This document shows, one piece after another, positions 1-8,216 of a stretch of DNA of 33,316 nt. The translations under genes were made by a program, and so were the position numbers. Below the pieces are notes generated by a model that was given only the letters and a program-made list of their open reading frames with translations, did not search any database and had not been told where the DNA came from. Position 1 is the first letter of the stretch; each line of letters begins with the position of its first letter. The stretch covers positions 1 to 33,316 of the forward strand of contig CAIXWQ010001082.1 of assembly GCA_903923175.1 (NCBI GenBank), in the 5' to 3' direction. The stretch is from an uncultured delta proteobacterium (lineage in GTDB: Bacteria; Myxococcota_A; Polyangia; Polyangiales; JADJMO01).

Positions 1-2
1 CG

Positions 3-311
3 ACGCCCAACGCCGCGATGGCGCACCCCGCGCCGGGCCCGACGGCGCCGAAGCGCTCCGACGCGGTCGATCTGTCTGCGCTGCACGCGCCCGCTCGCCC
101 GACGAAGACCGCCGCCGAGCGCGCCCCCGCCGTGACGGGGGTCGCCGCCACGATCGCCCAGCGCCGCAAGGACGCGGCGCCCAAGACCGCGGCGCCGATC
201 GCGCCGGTCATCGTGCGCCCAGTCGCGCGGCCGGCCGCGCCGAAGGACGACGGCAAGGGCGCGGGCTCGCTCGCCGATCTCGCGGCGAAGAGGCGAGACC
301 GGGGCAAGTAG
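3..311 (+). CDS. C-terminal end of an unknown Pro/Ala-rich protein (5' end outside window)
   Basis: The frame is open from the left edge to a TAG at 309-311, so this is probably the tail of a longer gene. An ATG at 18 is an internal Met or, less likely, the true start. The visible ~100 residues are low-complexity and rich in Ala, Pro, Lys and Arg, with charged stretches such as IAQRRKD and a basic end (LAAKRRDRGK). This suggests a disordered linker or tail. No domain, signal peptide or membrane segment is visible. The next gene starts 4 nt after the stop, so the two are probably co-transcribed. I do not recognise the family and assign no function. Confidence 0.5.
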   Translation, partial: TPNAAMAHPAPGPTAPKRSDAVDLSALHAPARPTKTAAERAPAVTGVAATIAQRRKDAAPKTAAPIAPVIVRPVARPAAPKDDGKGAGSLADLAAKRRDRGK

Positions 312-315
312 CCCG

Positions 316-780
316 ATGAATTGGCTGCAACGTCAGCTCGTCCGCCTGCGCAACCTCTGGCGGCGCGCGCTCGCGGAGAACGCCACGCCGGAGCGGTTCG
401 CCTACGCCGTCGCGCTCGGCGCCTTCATCAGCGCCGGCCCGTTCTGGGGGGTCCGCGCCCCCCTCGCGATCGCGTGCGCCTGGGCGACCCGGCTCAATCG
501 CCTCACCGCGGTGCTCGCCTCGCACATCCTGTTCGTGCCGCTGGTCATCCCCGTGTGGGCCCTCGAGGTGCGCCTGGGCGCGCGCCTCCTCGGACGCGTG
601 CCGCCGAGCTGGCACGGCGACGCGACGGCGCGCCTCGCCGAGATCCAGGCCGCCCTCGGGGCGTGGTGCCTCGGGGCGGCGATCCTCGCGCCCCTCTTCG
701 CCGTCGCCTGCGGGGCGCTCGCCTTTCCCCTCGCGCGGCGCTGGCAGGCCCGCGGCGTTCGCGGCGTCGTCCGTGACTGA
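316..780 (+). CDS. DUF2062 family membrane protein
   Basis: A 154-residue protein with a basic N-terminus (about residues 1-30), then a hydrophobic segment containing the pattern FAYAVALGAFISAGPFWGVRAP, typical of DUF2062. Further hydrophobic segments lie around residues 55-80 and 112-140, so it is probably an inner-membrane protein with two to four helices. DUF2062 proteins are small, of unknown biochemical role, and often sit near lipid or glycosyltransferase genes. The start is the ATG 4 nt downstream of the preceding stop. The end KAR/GVRGVVRD-like tail is basic and cytoplasmic in character. The family call rests on motif recognition only; no catalytic residues are known. Confidence 0.7.
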   Translation: MNWLQRQLVRLRNLWRRALAENATPERFAYAVALGAFISAGPFWGVRAPLAIACAWATRLNRLTAVLASHILFVPLVIPVWALEVRLGARLLGRVPPSWHGDATARLAEIQAALGAWCLGAAILAPLFAVACGALAFPLARRWQARGVRGVVRD

Positions 781-975
781 ACGTCGGTTCCCCGGTGCGT
801 GCGCGGCGACGCGCCCCTGAGTTCCGTCATTGACGGCACGCCGCAGGTAGCCCCGGCTCTGTTACGGTGCGCCTCTGCCGCGGGATCCGATCGACCGTTT
901 CTCCATTCGATCGTCCCGAGGCCGAAGGCGTTGCGCGTGCTCGAAGCGCACGGCGCATCAACAAGGGAGAGCCTG

Positions 976-1707
976 ATGCTTCACGTTCTGAACCGTACTC
1001 GCTCGCTGTGCATGGTCGCGCTCGTCACCGTCGTGGCCGCCGCCTCGATGGGCTGCCCCAAGGAAGAGAAGAAGCCCGAGGCGACCGCGGCTGCCGCGAG
1101 CACGACGGCCGCGAAGCCGGCTGCCTCGCCCGCCGCCGAGAAGGCGTCGGCGGCCCCCGCCGCGTCGTCGGCCGAGAAGAAGAAGCCGGTCGCCAAGAAG
1201 GCGCCGGTCGACAAGGTCGCGCCGCAGGCGAAGAAGGAAGTCCCCTCCGAGTGGGAGCAGCGCGATCACACCGCGAAGGGCTTCGCCTTCTGGGTTCCGA
1301 AGGGTGTCAAGGAGACGCAGGCGAGCGAAGACGGCATCGACGTCTACATGGCGCAGCTGCCCGCGCCGCACGACAAGGTCGGCGTCTTCGTCATGGCGTT
1401 CAAGGGCGCCGACAAGAAGCTCCCCGAGCTCACGACGATCACCGAGAAGCTGATCAAGAACGTCGACAAGGGCGACGACTACAAGGTCATCAAGACCGAG
1501 CCGATCAACGACAACTACGAAGTCCTCGAGATCCAGTACAAGGACAAGGACGGCAAGCTCAACCACGTCAAGGCGCTCCTCGCGCTCGACGTGACGGACC
1601 GCTACATCCTGATCGCCGGCGGCGAGGGCGAGCTCAAGGACTCCGAGGAGACCGTCGACACGATCCTCGCGAACTTCGAGATGTACGCGAGCGGCCTGGG
1701 CGAGTGA
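976..1707 (+). CDS. Lipoprotein with Ala/Lys-rich linker, function unknown
   Basis: A 243-residue protein. The ATG at 976 is chosen because AAGGGAG lies about 7 nt upstream and it is followed at once by a signal peptide (hydrophobic core around residues 11-24) ending in a lipobox-like SMGC, with Cys27 the likely lipidated residue; the open frame upstream to 799 has no such features. Residues 28-90 form an Ala/Pro/Lys-rich linker (EEKKPEATAAAAS, EKKKPVAKKAP). The folded domain, residues ~95-243, starts with EWEQRDHTAKGFAFWVPKG and has alternating beta-type segments. It resembles the small domains of unknown function in myxobacterial lipoproteins. No enzyme motif is seen. The gene is monocistronic as far as can be seen, with a strong terminator at 1752-1796. 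Confidence 0.75.
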   Translation: MLHVLNRTRSLCMVALVTVVAAASMGCPKEEKKPEATAAAASTTAAKPAASPAAEKASAAPAASSAEKKKPVAKKAPVDKVAPQAKKEVPSEWEQRDHTAKGFAFWVPKGVKETQASEDGIDVYMAQLPAPHDKVGVFVMAFKGADKKLPELTTITEKLIKNVDKGDDYKVIKTEPINDNYEVLEIQYKDKDGKLNHVKALLALDVTDRYILIAGGEGELKDSEETVDTILANFEMYASGLGE

Positions 1708-1751
1708 GCCCTGCGCACCCCGCCGCTCGGCAGGGTGCGACGTCGTGAGTC

Positions 1752-1796
1752 ACGCGGGCGCCTCCTCCGGGGGCGCGCCCGCGTTTCTTCTTTTTG
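1752..1796 (+). terminator. Intrinsic terminator after the 976-1707 lipoprotein gene
   Basis: A perfect 10-bp GC-rich stem pairs 1752-1761 (ACGCGGGCGC) with 1775-1784 (GCGCCCGCGT). The loop is 13 nt. A T-rich tract, TTTCTTCTTTTT, follows up to 1795. It lies 45 bp after the stop codon and between converging genes. The T tract is only on the plus-strand side, so it should mainly end plus-strand transcription. Confidence 0.85.
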
Positions 1797-1827
1797 TGGG
1801 GCAGGCGCGCCCGGAGGCGGCGGCGCG

Positions 1828-3213
1828 TCAGCCGCGGCAGGCCGCCTCGACCTCCGCGACCGTCTTCGGGATGGCGCGCGTGAGGTTCTCGTGGCCGCCC
1901 TCGGTGACGAGGATGTCGTCCTCGATCCGGATGCCGATGCCGCGCACGTGGCTCCAGTCCTTGAGCCCCTTCTCGCCGACCTTGGCCTTGTCCGCGCCGA
2001 TGCCGAAGTAGAGCCCCGGCTCGATGGTGATCACCATTCCGGGCTCGAGCGGCCGCTGCAGCATCTTCACCTCGGCGTCGTCGCCCGCGCCACGCTTCGG
2101 CGCGAAGTACGCGCCGACGTCGTGCACGTCCATGCCGAGCCAGTGCCCCGTCTTGTGCATGTAGAACGGCTTGTACGCCTCGTCCTTCACGAGCTGCGCG
2201 ACGTCGCCCTCGAGCACCCCGAGCTTCACGAGGCCGGCCGTGAGCACCTCCACCGCGCGATCGTGCAGCGCGCCCTGCGTGACGCCCGGCTTCACCATCT
2301 CGATCGCCGCGAGCTGCGCGTCGAGGACGACCTCGTAGGCCGCGCGCTGCGCATCGCTGAACGTGCCGTTCGCCGGGAACGTGCGCGTGACGTCGCTCGC
2401 GTAGTAGCCGTACTCGCAGCCGGCATCGATCAGCACGAGGTCGCCGTCCTCGAGCCGCCGATCGTTCTTGCGGTAGTGGAGGATGGTCCCGTTGGGGCCG
2501 CTGCCGACGATCGAGCCGTACGCCGGGCGCTCCGAGCCGCGCCGCCGGAACGTCTCGAGCAGCACCGCCTCGAGCTCGTACTCGTAGCGACCCGGCGCCG
2601 CGATCGCCATCGCCTTCGCGTGCGCCTCGGCGGTGATCGCGCACGCCGTCCGCATCTGCGCGAGCTCGTCCTCGGACTTGCGCAGGCGCTGCTCGTACAG
2701 GACCTCGATCGGATCGATCAGGCGCGTGGGCGCGTAGCCGCCTTGCCGACCGGCGGTGCGCCGCGCCGTCTGGATCGCGGCGAACAGGCGCTCGTCGAAC
2801 GCCTTGTTCCCCCACCGGTACACGACTGCGTCGTGGCCGAGCAGCAGCTCGGGGAGGCGCTTGGCGAGGTCGTCGATCGGGAACGCGGCGTCGGCGCCGA
2901 GCTGCTCGCGCGCCCCTTCGACGCCGGCGCGGTAGCCGTCCCAGACCTCGCGCTCGGGGTCGCGCGGGCGCACGAACATCGTGAGCTTCGGCGCGAGCGT
3001 CGCGTCGTCGACCTTCAGCGACGCGTGCGGCGTGAGCACGACGACCGTGTCGGGCTCGTCGAAGCCGGTGAGGTAGAAGACGTCCGAGTCCTGGCGGAAG
3101 TCGTGCTCGACGTCGTTGTTGCGGATGGCGTTGGCGGTGGCGACGAACACGGCCGCCGTGCGCGGGCCGATCGCATCGAGGAATCGCTCACGTCGGGCTC
3201 GGGACGGGTTCAC
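1828..3213 (-). CDS. pepP: Aminopeptidase P-type Xaa-Pro aminopeptidase (M24B)
   Basis: A 461-residue metallopeptidase expected to remove an N-terminal residue preceding proline in the cytoplasm. The GTG start at 3213 has CTGGAGG 5 nt upstream and gives the N-terminus VNPSRARRERFLDAIG, as in AMPP proteins; the frame extends further upstream only as non-coding sequence. The N-terminal domain (about 1-170, AMP_N) contains DVFYLTGFDEPD. The pita-bread domain follows with all five dinuclear metal ligands: D263 and D274 (VLIDAGCEYGYYASDVTRTF), H357 (HKTGHWLGMDVHDVG), E398 (VITIEPGLYF) and E431 (GIRIEDDILVT). The H357-E398 spacing is about 12 residues longer than in E. coli AMPP as I recall it, because of a KRGAGDDAEVK insertion. 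It stands alone on the minus strand. Confidence 0.93.
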   Translation of the reverse strand: MNPSRARRERFLDAIGPRTAAVFVATANAIRNNDVEHDFRQDSDVFYLTGFDEPDTVVVLTPHASLKVDDATLAPKLTMFVRPRDPEREVWDGYRAGVEGAREQLGADAAFPIDDLAKRLPELLLGHDAVVYRWGNKAFDERLFAAIQTARRTAGRQGGYAPTRLIDPIEVLYEQRLRKSEDELAQMRTACAITAEAHAKAMAIAAPGRYEYELEAVLLETFRRRGSERPAYGSIVGSGPNGTILHYRKNDRRLEDGDLVLIDAGCEYGYYASDVTRTFPANGTFSDAQRAAYEVVLDAQLAAIEMVKPGVTQGALHDRAVEVLTAGLVKLGVLEGDVAQLVKDEAYKPFYMHKTGHWLGMDVHDVGAYFAPKRGAGDDAEVKMLQRPLEPGMVITIEPGLYFGIGADKAKVGEKGLKDWSHVRGIGIRIEDDILVTEGGHENLTRAIPKTVAEVEAACRG

Positions 3214-3601
3214 GGGGCCTCCAGGAGACGTCAGGCGCCAGCGCCTCGCCGCCGGTCGAGACCGTAGGCGGAGGGCTTCGGGGGGTGGGGGGACACGGGT
3301 TGGAGCGTGGGGTCGCTCCCATTCGAACGGCCTGCGCGGGACGACCGTCGCGAGGCGTTGTGGCGTGGGCGGACGTGTCGGGTCAAGCGGCGGGCGCCCC
3401 CCTTCCGCGCCTGGGTGTGCCAGGTCGTGGCGAGAACCTGCGGTCACTCTCCGAGCGGGACCGTGACGTCGTCGCCGCAGGTCGGCGCACCGAAGTGCCG
3501 CCGCTTCGGGCGATTTCGAGCGAGAATGGGCGAACGCGCACCGGAGACGGTGCCTGGCGCGAACCTTGTAAGGGGCGCGTTGCTCGGGAGGCGTTCAAGA
3601 C
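3214..3601. other. 388-bp divergent intergenic region
   Basis: This lies between the divergent peptidase gene and the first tandem paralog. The open frames crossing it lack starts, RBSs and plausible protein character. A small perfect hairpin, GCACCG-GAGA-CGGTGC (GNRA-type loop), lies at 3538-3553, about 50 nt before the ATG at 3602, and GGGAGG at about 3586-3591 is the likely RBS. No convincing -35/-10 pair was found. Confidence 0.4.
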
Positions 3602-4474
3602 ATGAAGAAGTTCTCGCTGGTCGCCGCGGCGTGCGCGGCCACCCTGATCGGCACCAGTTCGTTCACTGCTTCGGCGCAGGAGCGCGTCCCCGATCCGCCC
3701 CCTCCCAACGATGCGCCCGGCACCACGGTCGTCACGGCTCCGCCCGGAAGCGGCGGGGTCACCGTGGTCGCCCCGACGGCGGGTGGCGGCACCGTCGTCG
3801 CGTCGCAGTGCCAGCAGGTCGTGGTGAACGGCGCGCCGACGTACGTGACGTCCACCGGCGAGCCGTGCCCGCAGTACGCGCCCTACCAGCCGTATCAGCC
3901 GTATCAGCCCTACGCGACGGGGCGCTCGGCCTACGACCAGCGGCCTCGCTACGCGCGCGACCCCGAGCGCACCGGCGCGCTGATCGCCTCCTCGGTGGTG
4001 TGGGGGGTCGGCACGCTGGTGACCGGCACCGTCTACCTCGCCGAGAAGCTCGACTGCTCGATGAACGACTCGCTCAGCGGCGACGGCAGCAGCCTCACGA
4101 ACAGCAGCTGCAAGAGCGTCACGAGCGCCTACGTCACCTACGGCACGATCCTCTCGATCACGCCGAGCGTCCCGCGCTTCGTCATGGGCGACTACGGCAA
4201 GGGGCTGCTCTACACCGGCCTGCGCGCCGCCTCGGTCTTCGCCGCGTCCGCCGTGAACTTCGGCAGCGACGCGACCAACGCGGAGATGGGCTTCCTGCTC
4301 GGCTTCGCGGCGCCCGTCGCGCTCGGCATCGTCGATCTCGTCACGACGCCTCACCGCGAGGACCTCGACGAGAAGGTCGCGCAGGCGCGCGGCGTCACCG
4401 GCGTCGCGCCGGTCGCGCTCGCCGACAAGCGCGGCACGCACGGGGCGATGGTCGCGGTCCAAGGCCGCTTCTGA
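3602..4474 (+). CDS. Exported protein of unknown function, tandem paralog A
   Basis: A 290-residue protein with a clear signal peptide (MKKFSLVAAACAATLIG..., cleavage probably after ASA, about residue 25). Next comes a Pro/Gly/Thr-rich stretch, then [23 protein letters not shown] with a YQP repeat (residues ~95-103). The C-terminal half contains several hydrophobic segments (GALIASSVVWGVGTLVTG, GLLYTGLRAASVFAASAV, MGFLLGFAAPVALGIVDL). A conserved TTPHRED motif follows, and the protein ends in Phe. It is followed 86 bp later by a homologue of almost equal length. RBS GGGAGG is about 10 nt upstream. The hydrophobic segments and terminal Phe suggest an envelope protein, but helix versus barrel cannot be settled by eye. 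No known family recognised. Confidence 0.8.
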   Translation: MKKFSLVAAACAATLIGTSSFTASAQERVPDPPPPNDAPGTTVVTAPPGSGGVTVVAPTAGGGTVVASQCQQVVVNGAPTYVTSTGEPCPQYAPYQPYQPYQPYATGRSAYDQRPRYARDPERTGALIASSVVWGVGTLVTGTVYLAEKLDCSMNDSLSGDGSSLTNSSCKSVTSAYVTYGTILSITPSVPRFVMGDYGKGLLYTGLRAASVFAASAVNFGSDATNAEMGFLLGFAAPVALGIVDLVTTPHREDLDEKVAQARGVTGVAPVALADKRGTHGAMVAVQGRF

Positions 4475-4560
4475 GCTCGAATTCCGCGGTTCGCCGCGGC
4501 GCTGGCCCTTCGCTCGGCAGCCGTGACGGCCGCGGGCCGCGTCGAGAGGAGCACCTCCGC

Positions 4561-5436
4561 ATGCGCGTGTCGTTCGCCGCCCACTTCGCGCTGTCGGCCC
4601 TCGCGCTGTCGGCCGCGTTCCCCGGCGTCGCGCGCGCGGGCGACGAGGCGAACCCGCCCGTCGCGTCGTCGCACGCCGACACGACGATCACCGCGCCGCC
4701 GGGCTCCTCAGGGCTCACGGTGGTGTCGCCGTACCCGGGCGGCGGGCAGGTCGTCGCCGCCGGCTGCTCGGAGGTGACGGTGAACGGTGCGCCGACCTGG
4801 GTGACCCGGAGCGGCGCGCCGTGTCCGCAGTACGCGCCCTACCAGCCCTACGTGCCCGACACGGCGCCGCAGCCGCGCTACGAGCGTGTCCGCTGGCCGC
4901 GCGACGACGAGCGCAGCGGCGCGCTGATCGCCTCGTCGATCGCCTTCGGCCTCGGGGGCGCGGTCGCGGGGATCGCGTACGTGATCGCCTACGAGAGCGA
5001 CGACTCCAGCTGCAGCCCCGGCTACGTGGGTGCCGGGAGCGGCCAGGTGCCGGCCTGGAGCGCCGGGTGCCGTCATCCCTCGTCGGCCACGCCGCTCGTG
5101 CTGTACGGCGCGGTCGTCGGCCTCGCGCCGAGCGTCCCGCGCTGGACCGTCGGCGACGTGAAGGGCGGACTCCTCTTCGCCGGTCTGCGCGTCGCGAGCG
5201 TCACCGCCGCTGCGCTCGTCCCGTGGGGAGACGGCGACGGCAAATGGACGGGCGCGTTCCTCTTCGGCTTCGCGGCGCCGATCGCGCTGGGGATCGTCGA
5301 TCTCGCGACGACGCCGCACCGCGAGGAGCTCGAGCCCACGGCGAAGGGGGCGCGCGTCACCAGCGTCGCGCCGGTCGCCCTCGCGGATCGCGGCGGCGCC
5401 CACGGTGCCCTGCTCGCGGTCGGCGGGCGCTTCTAG
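4561..5436 (+). CDS. Exported protein of unknown function, tandem paralog B
   Basis: A 291-residue homologue of the upstream gene, sharing its order of elements. These are a signal peptide (cleavage probably after ARA, about residue 24), the glycine-rich [20 protein letters not shown] segment, [85 protein letters not shown] and a terminal GGRF. The YQP tract is shorter than in paralog A, and the central loop has different Cys-containing sequence ([15 protein letters not shown]). The ATG at 4561 is chosen because GAGGAG lies about 8 nt upstream and a signal peptide follows; the frame continues upstream only as a shadow of paralog A. The pair looks like an old tandem duplication. Confidence 0.8.
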   Translation: MRVSFAAHFALSALALSAAFPGVARAGDEANPPVASSHADTTITAPPGSSGLTVVSPYPGGGQVVAAGCSEVTVNGAPTWVTRSGAPCPQYAPYQPYVPDTAPQPRYERVRWPRDDERSGALIASSIAFGLGGAVAGIAYVIAYESDDSSCSPGYVGAGSGQVPAWSAGCRHPSSATPLVLYGAVVGLAPSVPRWTVGDVKGGLLFAGLRVASVTAAALVPWGDGDGKWTGAFLFGFAAPIALGIVDLATTPHREELEPTAKGARVTSVAPVALADRGGAHGALLAVGGRF

Positions 5437-5445
5437 AGCAGGTCC

Positions 5446-5457
5446 GCCGCGCGCGGC
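5446..5457. terminator. Possible bidirectional hairpin between converging genes
   Basis: The palindrome GCCGCGCGCGGC fills most of the 25-bp gap between the stop at 5436 and the converging stop at 5462. It could form a short GC hairpin in either transcript. No T tract follows, so this is weak evidence for termination. Confidence 0.25.
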
Positions 5458-5461
5458 TCGC

Positions 5462-6202
5462 TCAGCGCACGAGCGAGATCTCGAGCGGCTTGTCGGCGGC
5501 GGCGCCGGCGATCACGCCGCGCCAGCCGTCGGGCGCGGGGGCGAGCACGACGATCTCGTGGGGTCCGCTGCTCCCCCAGGAGACGGCGAGGTTCGGCCCC
5601 TGCCGCAGCCCGAAGCCGGTGACGCCGTTGTGCCAGTCGAGGGAGAAGACCTCCGACGCCTCGGTGATCGCCAGCGTGCCGCTCCCGCCGCTGCCGAGCG
5701 GCAACGGCGTCGGCGAGGGGTTGCGCGCGATCCAGGTGTACGTCCCCGGCGGCCCGCCGCTCGGCCCGCCGTCGAGCAGCTCCTCGCCGAGGAACTCGCG
5801 CGACGAGAAGGTCGTGAACTCGCCGCGCGCGCGGCCGTCGCCGAGGCGATAGACGACGATGCCGCCGCCGCCGGTGCTCGTGCCGATCGCGAGCATGAGG
5901 CGCCCGTCGCGCAGCAGGCCGAGGGTCTCGAGGCTGGTGGAGGTCTCCCGCGCGACGAGCTCGCCCGAGATCACGCCGGCTCCGTTCGTCTCGAGCCGAA
6001 CGTCCCACAGCCCACCCGGGCTCCGGCAGAGGTACTTCCCTTCGATCCGGACGATCGCGGGGCGCAGGCTCGGTCGCATGAACCCCGCCGCCGGTCCCGC
6101 CGGCAAGGAGAACGCGAGCGCGGCGGCCAGGGCGACGACGAGGGCGCTGCGGCGCGCAGGGCGCGAGTGGCGCGTGAAGCGCGTGGGGCGCGTGGGGCGC
6201 AT
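5462..6202 (-). CDS. Exported protein of unknown function
   Basis: A 246-residue protein starting at the ATG at 6202. The N-terminus is strongly basic ([18 protein letters not shown]), followed by a hydrophobic core ([15 protein letters not shown]) and a likely cleavage region near PAAG, about residue 40. The mature part is rich in beta-type segments and glycine, for example [42 protein letters not shown] and [11 protein letters not shown]. This fits a small periplasmic or outer-surface beta domain. A single Cys follows KYL. The frame upstream of 6202 is a shadow of ttcA on the other strand. The gene diverges from ttcA across about 100 bp. No family recognised. Confidence 0.65.
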   Translation of the reverse strand: MRPTRPTRFTRHSRPARRSALVVALAAALAFSLPAGPAAGFMRPSLRPAIVRIEGKYLCRSPGGLWDVRLETNGAGVISGELVARETSTSLETLGLLRDGRLMLAIGTSTGGGGIVVYRLGDGRARGEFTTFSSREFLGEELLDGGPSGGPPGTYTWIARNPSPTPLPLGSGGSGTLAITEASEVFSLDWHNGVTGFGLRQGPNLAVSWGSSGPHEIVVLAPAPDGWRGVIAGAAADKPLEISLVR

Positions 6203-6304
6203 GGAGCCGAGCGTGCCGGCATCGGGCGCTCGGCCGCAACCGCGCGGCGCGCGCCGCGACCCGCGAGGTTGCGCGGAGCGCCTCCGGCACGTACATCCGC
6301 GCGC

Positions 6305-7204
6305 ATGACGGCGTCCCCGGCCCGCGATACGGCGAACGAAACGCGGGAGCAGGAGCGCGAGCGCCTCGAGAGGCGCCTCGCGCGCGAGCTCGGTCGCGCG
6401 GCCGGCGACTTCGAGATGCTCGGCGAGGGCGATCGCGTGATGGTCGCCATCAGCGGCGGCAAGGACAGCTACACGCTGCTGCACCTGCTGCGCCGCCTGC
6501 AGCGCCTGGCGCCGATCTCGTTCTCGATCGTCGCGGTGAACATCGATCAGGGGCACCCTGGGTACCCGGTCGAGACCCTGCGCGGCTGGCTCGAGCGCGA
6601 GGGGTACGAGCACCGCATCGTCACCGAGGACACCTACTCGATCGTCAAGGAGAAGGTCCCCGAGGGGAAGACCTACTGCTCGCTCTGCTCGCGCCTGCGA
6701 CGCGGCATCCTCTACAACGTCGCGCAGGAGCTCGGCTGCACGAAGATCGCGCTCGGCCACCACCGCGACGACGTGCTCGCGACGCTGATGCTCAACCTCT
6801 TCTTCGCCGGCCAGCTCAAGGCGATGCCGCCCAAGCTGCAGAGCGACGACCGCCGCAACGTCGTGATCCGCCCGCTGGCCTACGCGTCCGAGGCGATGAT
6901 CGCGCGCTTCGCCGAGCTCGAGGGCTTCCCGATCCTGCCGTGCGATCTCTGCGGCTCGCAGGAGAACCTCCAGCGTAAGCAGATGCAGGCGCTGCTCGAG
7001 ACGCTCGAGGCCAAGAACCCCGGCACCAAGGCCTCGATGCTGGCGGCGCTGCGCAACGTCCGCCCGACCCACCTCCTCGATCGCGGCCTCTGGCAGCGGC
7101 TCGGCCTGCCGCTCGCACCGAGCGAAGCGCCCGTCGACGACGACGCGGTCCCCGGCGGCGAGGGCGTGATCGCGGCCGATCGCCTCGCGCGCCCCGCGCG
7201 CTGA
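6305..7204 (+). CDS. ttcA: tRNA 2-thiocytidine biosynthesis protein TtcA
   Basis: A 299-residue ATP-dependent, Fe-S-containing enzyme that thiolates cytidine 32 of certain tRNAs in the cytoplasm. The PP-loop SGGKDS is at residues 50-55, with hydrophobic strands before it (VMVAI). Cysteine pairs C125/C128 ([11 protein letters not shown]) and C213/C216 ([17 protein letters not shown]) match the TtcA signature, and GHHRDD and [16 protein letters not shown] are also characteristic. The length is close to the usual ~300 residues. The ATG at 6305 lacks an obvious SD, and a TACATC hexamer sits 7 nt before it. The first ~20 residues are charged and probably disordered. No partner genes of tRNA modification are adjacent. 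Confidence 0.93.
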   Translation: MTASPARDTANETREQERERLERRLARELGRAAGDFEMLGEGDRVMVAISGGKDSYTLLHLLRRLQRLAPISFSIVAVNIDQGHPGYPVETLRGWLEREGYEHRIVTEDTYSIVKEKVPEGKTYCSLCSRLRRGILYNVAQELGCTKIALGHHRDDVLATLMLNLFFAGQLKAMPPKLQSDDRRNVVIRPLAYASEAMIARFAELEGFPILPCDLCGSQENLQRKQMQALLETLEAKNPGTKASMLAALRNVRPTHLLDRGLWQRLGLPLAPSEAPVDDDAVPGGEGVIAADRLARPAR

Positions 7205-7243
7205 CCCTCCGCGGATCGGCCGCGGCTCTGCTAGTCTCCGCGC

Positions 7244-8053
7244 GTGGCAGAAGCCGCCCGGCCCGCACGCGACCCGATCGGCGACACGCTGCCGCTCGTC
7301 CTGTCGGCGACCGCCGCGTGGTGGACGACCGTGCGCGCGGGCTCGTTCGGCCCTAGCGCGACCTGGGTCACGCGGGTGCCGGCCATCGTCGCCCTCGTCG
7401 GGATCGCGCTCGGCGCCTACGCGATCGTCCGCGGCTCGCGGCGGTACGTCTGGATCATCCTCGGCGGCTTCGTCGTCCCCTCGGCGGCGGCGTGGCTCCT
7501 CGCGGCCGATCCCGGCAACGGCGCGCTCGCGGGCACCGCGCTCCTCGAGCCGATCGAGCTGTTCCTCGGCGCCCTCTCGTGGACGACCCTCGGCCTCGTG
7601 CTCATGCGCCCGCACGCCGTCGTCGTGCCGCGTGGCGCGCAGGGCGGGCGTGGGCCGACGATCGGCGCGGGCGACGACGTCTCGCGCATCGCGATGCGCG
7701 AGGTCGAGGCCGAGCTTCGCCCGGAGGAGCCGACCCAGCGGCTGCTGCCGCGTCACGTCCTGCCGCGCCTGGCCGCGCTGCCGCTCTGGGCCGCCAGCGC
7801 GCTCGCCGCCGTCGCGGCCTACCAGCTCGCCCGCGTCGCCACCCCCGACCGCGCGATCCTCGCGCGCCTGGCCGCCGCCGCGATCGCGATCGCGCTGCTC
7901 GGCGCCGCGAGCGACCTCGTCGAGGTGCGCTACCTCGCGCGCGCGCGCCCCAGGGCCTCGACCCGGCTCTCGCGCGCCGGGGTGACGCTCGCGGTCGTCG
8001 TCCTGCTCGCGGTCATCGGCTTCGTCCTCGTCGGCCGCGACGCCGGCCCCTGA
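7244..8053 (+). CDS. Multi-pass membrane protein of unknown function
   Basis: A 269-residue protein from a GTG at 7244 (VAEAARPARDPIGDTLP). About six hydrophobic segments can be read. These include VPAIVALVGIALGAYAIV (residues ~45-62), YVWIILGGFVVPSAAAWLL, LFLGALSWTTLGLVLM, LPLWAASALAAVAAYQLA, LARLAAAAIAIALLGAAS and VTLAVVVLLAVIGFVLVG at the C-terminus. A polar loop of about 45 residues (PRGAQGGRGPTIGAGDDVSRIA...) separates the first three from the last three. No catalytic motif is seen. There is no SD, but TAGTCT at 7232-7237 lies 6 nt before the GTG, which could mean a leaderless transcript. It is 39 bp after ttcA, so read-through is also possible. Confidence 0.7.
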   Translation: MAEAARPARDPIGDTLPLVLSATAAWWTTVRAGSFGPSATWVTRVPAIVALVGIALGAYAIVRGSRRYVWIILGGFVVPSAAAWLLAADPGNGALAGTALLEPIELFLGALSWTTLGLVLMRPHAVVVPRGAQGGRGPTIGAGDDVSRIAMREVEAELRPEEPTQRLLPRHVLPRLAALPLWAASALAAVAAYQLARVATPDRAILARLAAAAIAIALLGAASDLVEVRYLARARPRASTRLSRAGVTLAVVVLLAVIGFVLVGRDAGP

Positions 8054-8216
8054 TCGCGCGCCCAGCGACGCCGAAGCCCCCGATTCTCCGGCGGAAACCG
8101 CGCCTCGCGCCGGTCCGCGCCCCTTCGACGCAGGATCGCGTCACGACCCCTTGCTGCCCAGGGGCCCACGCGAGAAGAGGGCCGGCTCGCCGGTTGCTCC
8201 CGGCCGAGCGTTCCCC

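Noticed and set aside
799-975. Upstream extension of the 976-1707 lipoprotein frame
   Set aside because: It has no RBS and would bury the signal peptide; ATG 976 has a good SD.
3320-3340. T-loop-like TTCGAAT on the minus strand, suggesting a tRNA
   Set aside because: The flanking five bases do not form a T-stem, and no acceptor or anticodon stem is visible.
3307-4560. N-terminal extension of the second tandem paralog into and before paralog A
   Set aside because: This part is an alternative frame across paralog A and lacks its own signal or domain; the ATG at 4561 with its SD and signal peptide is a better start.
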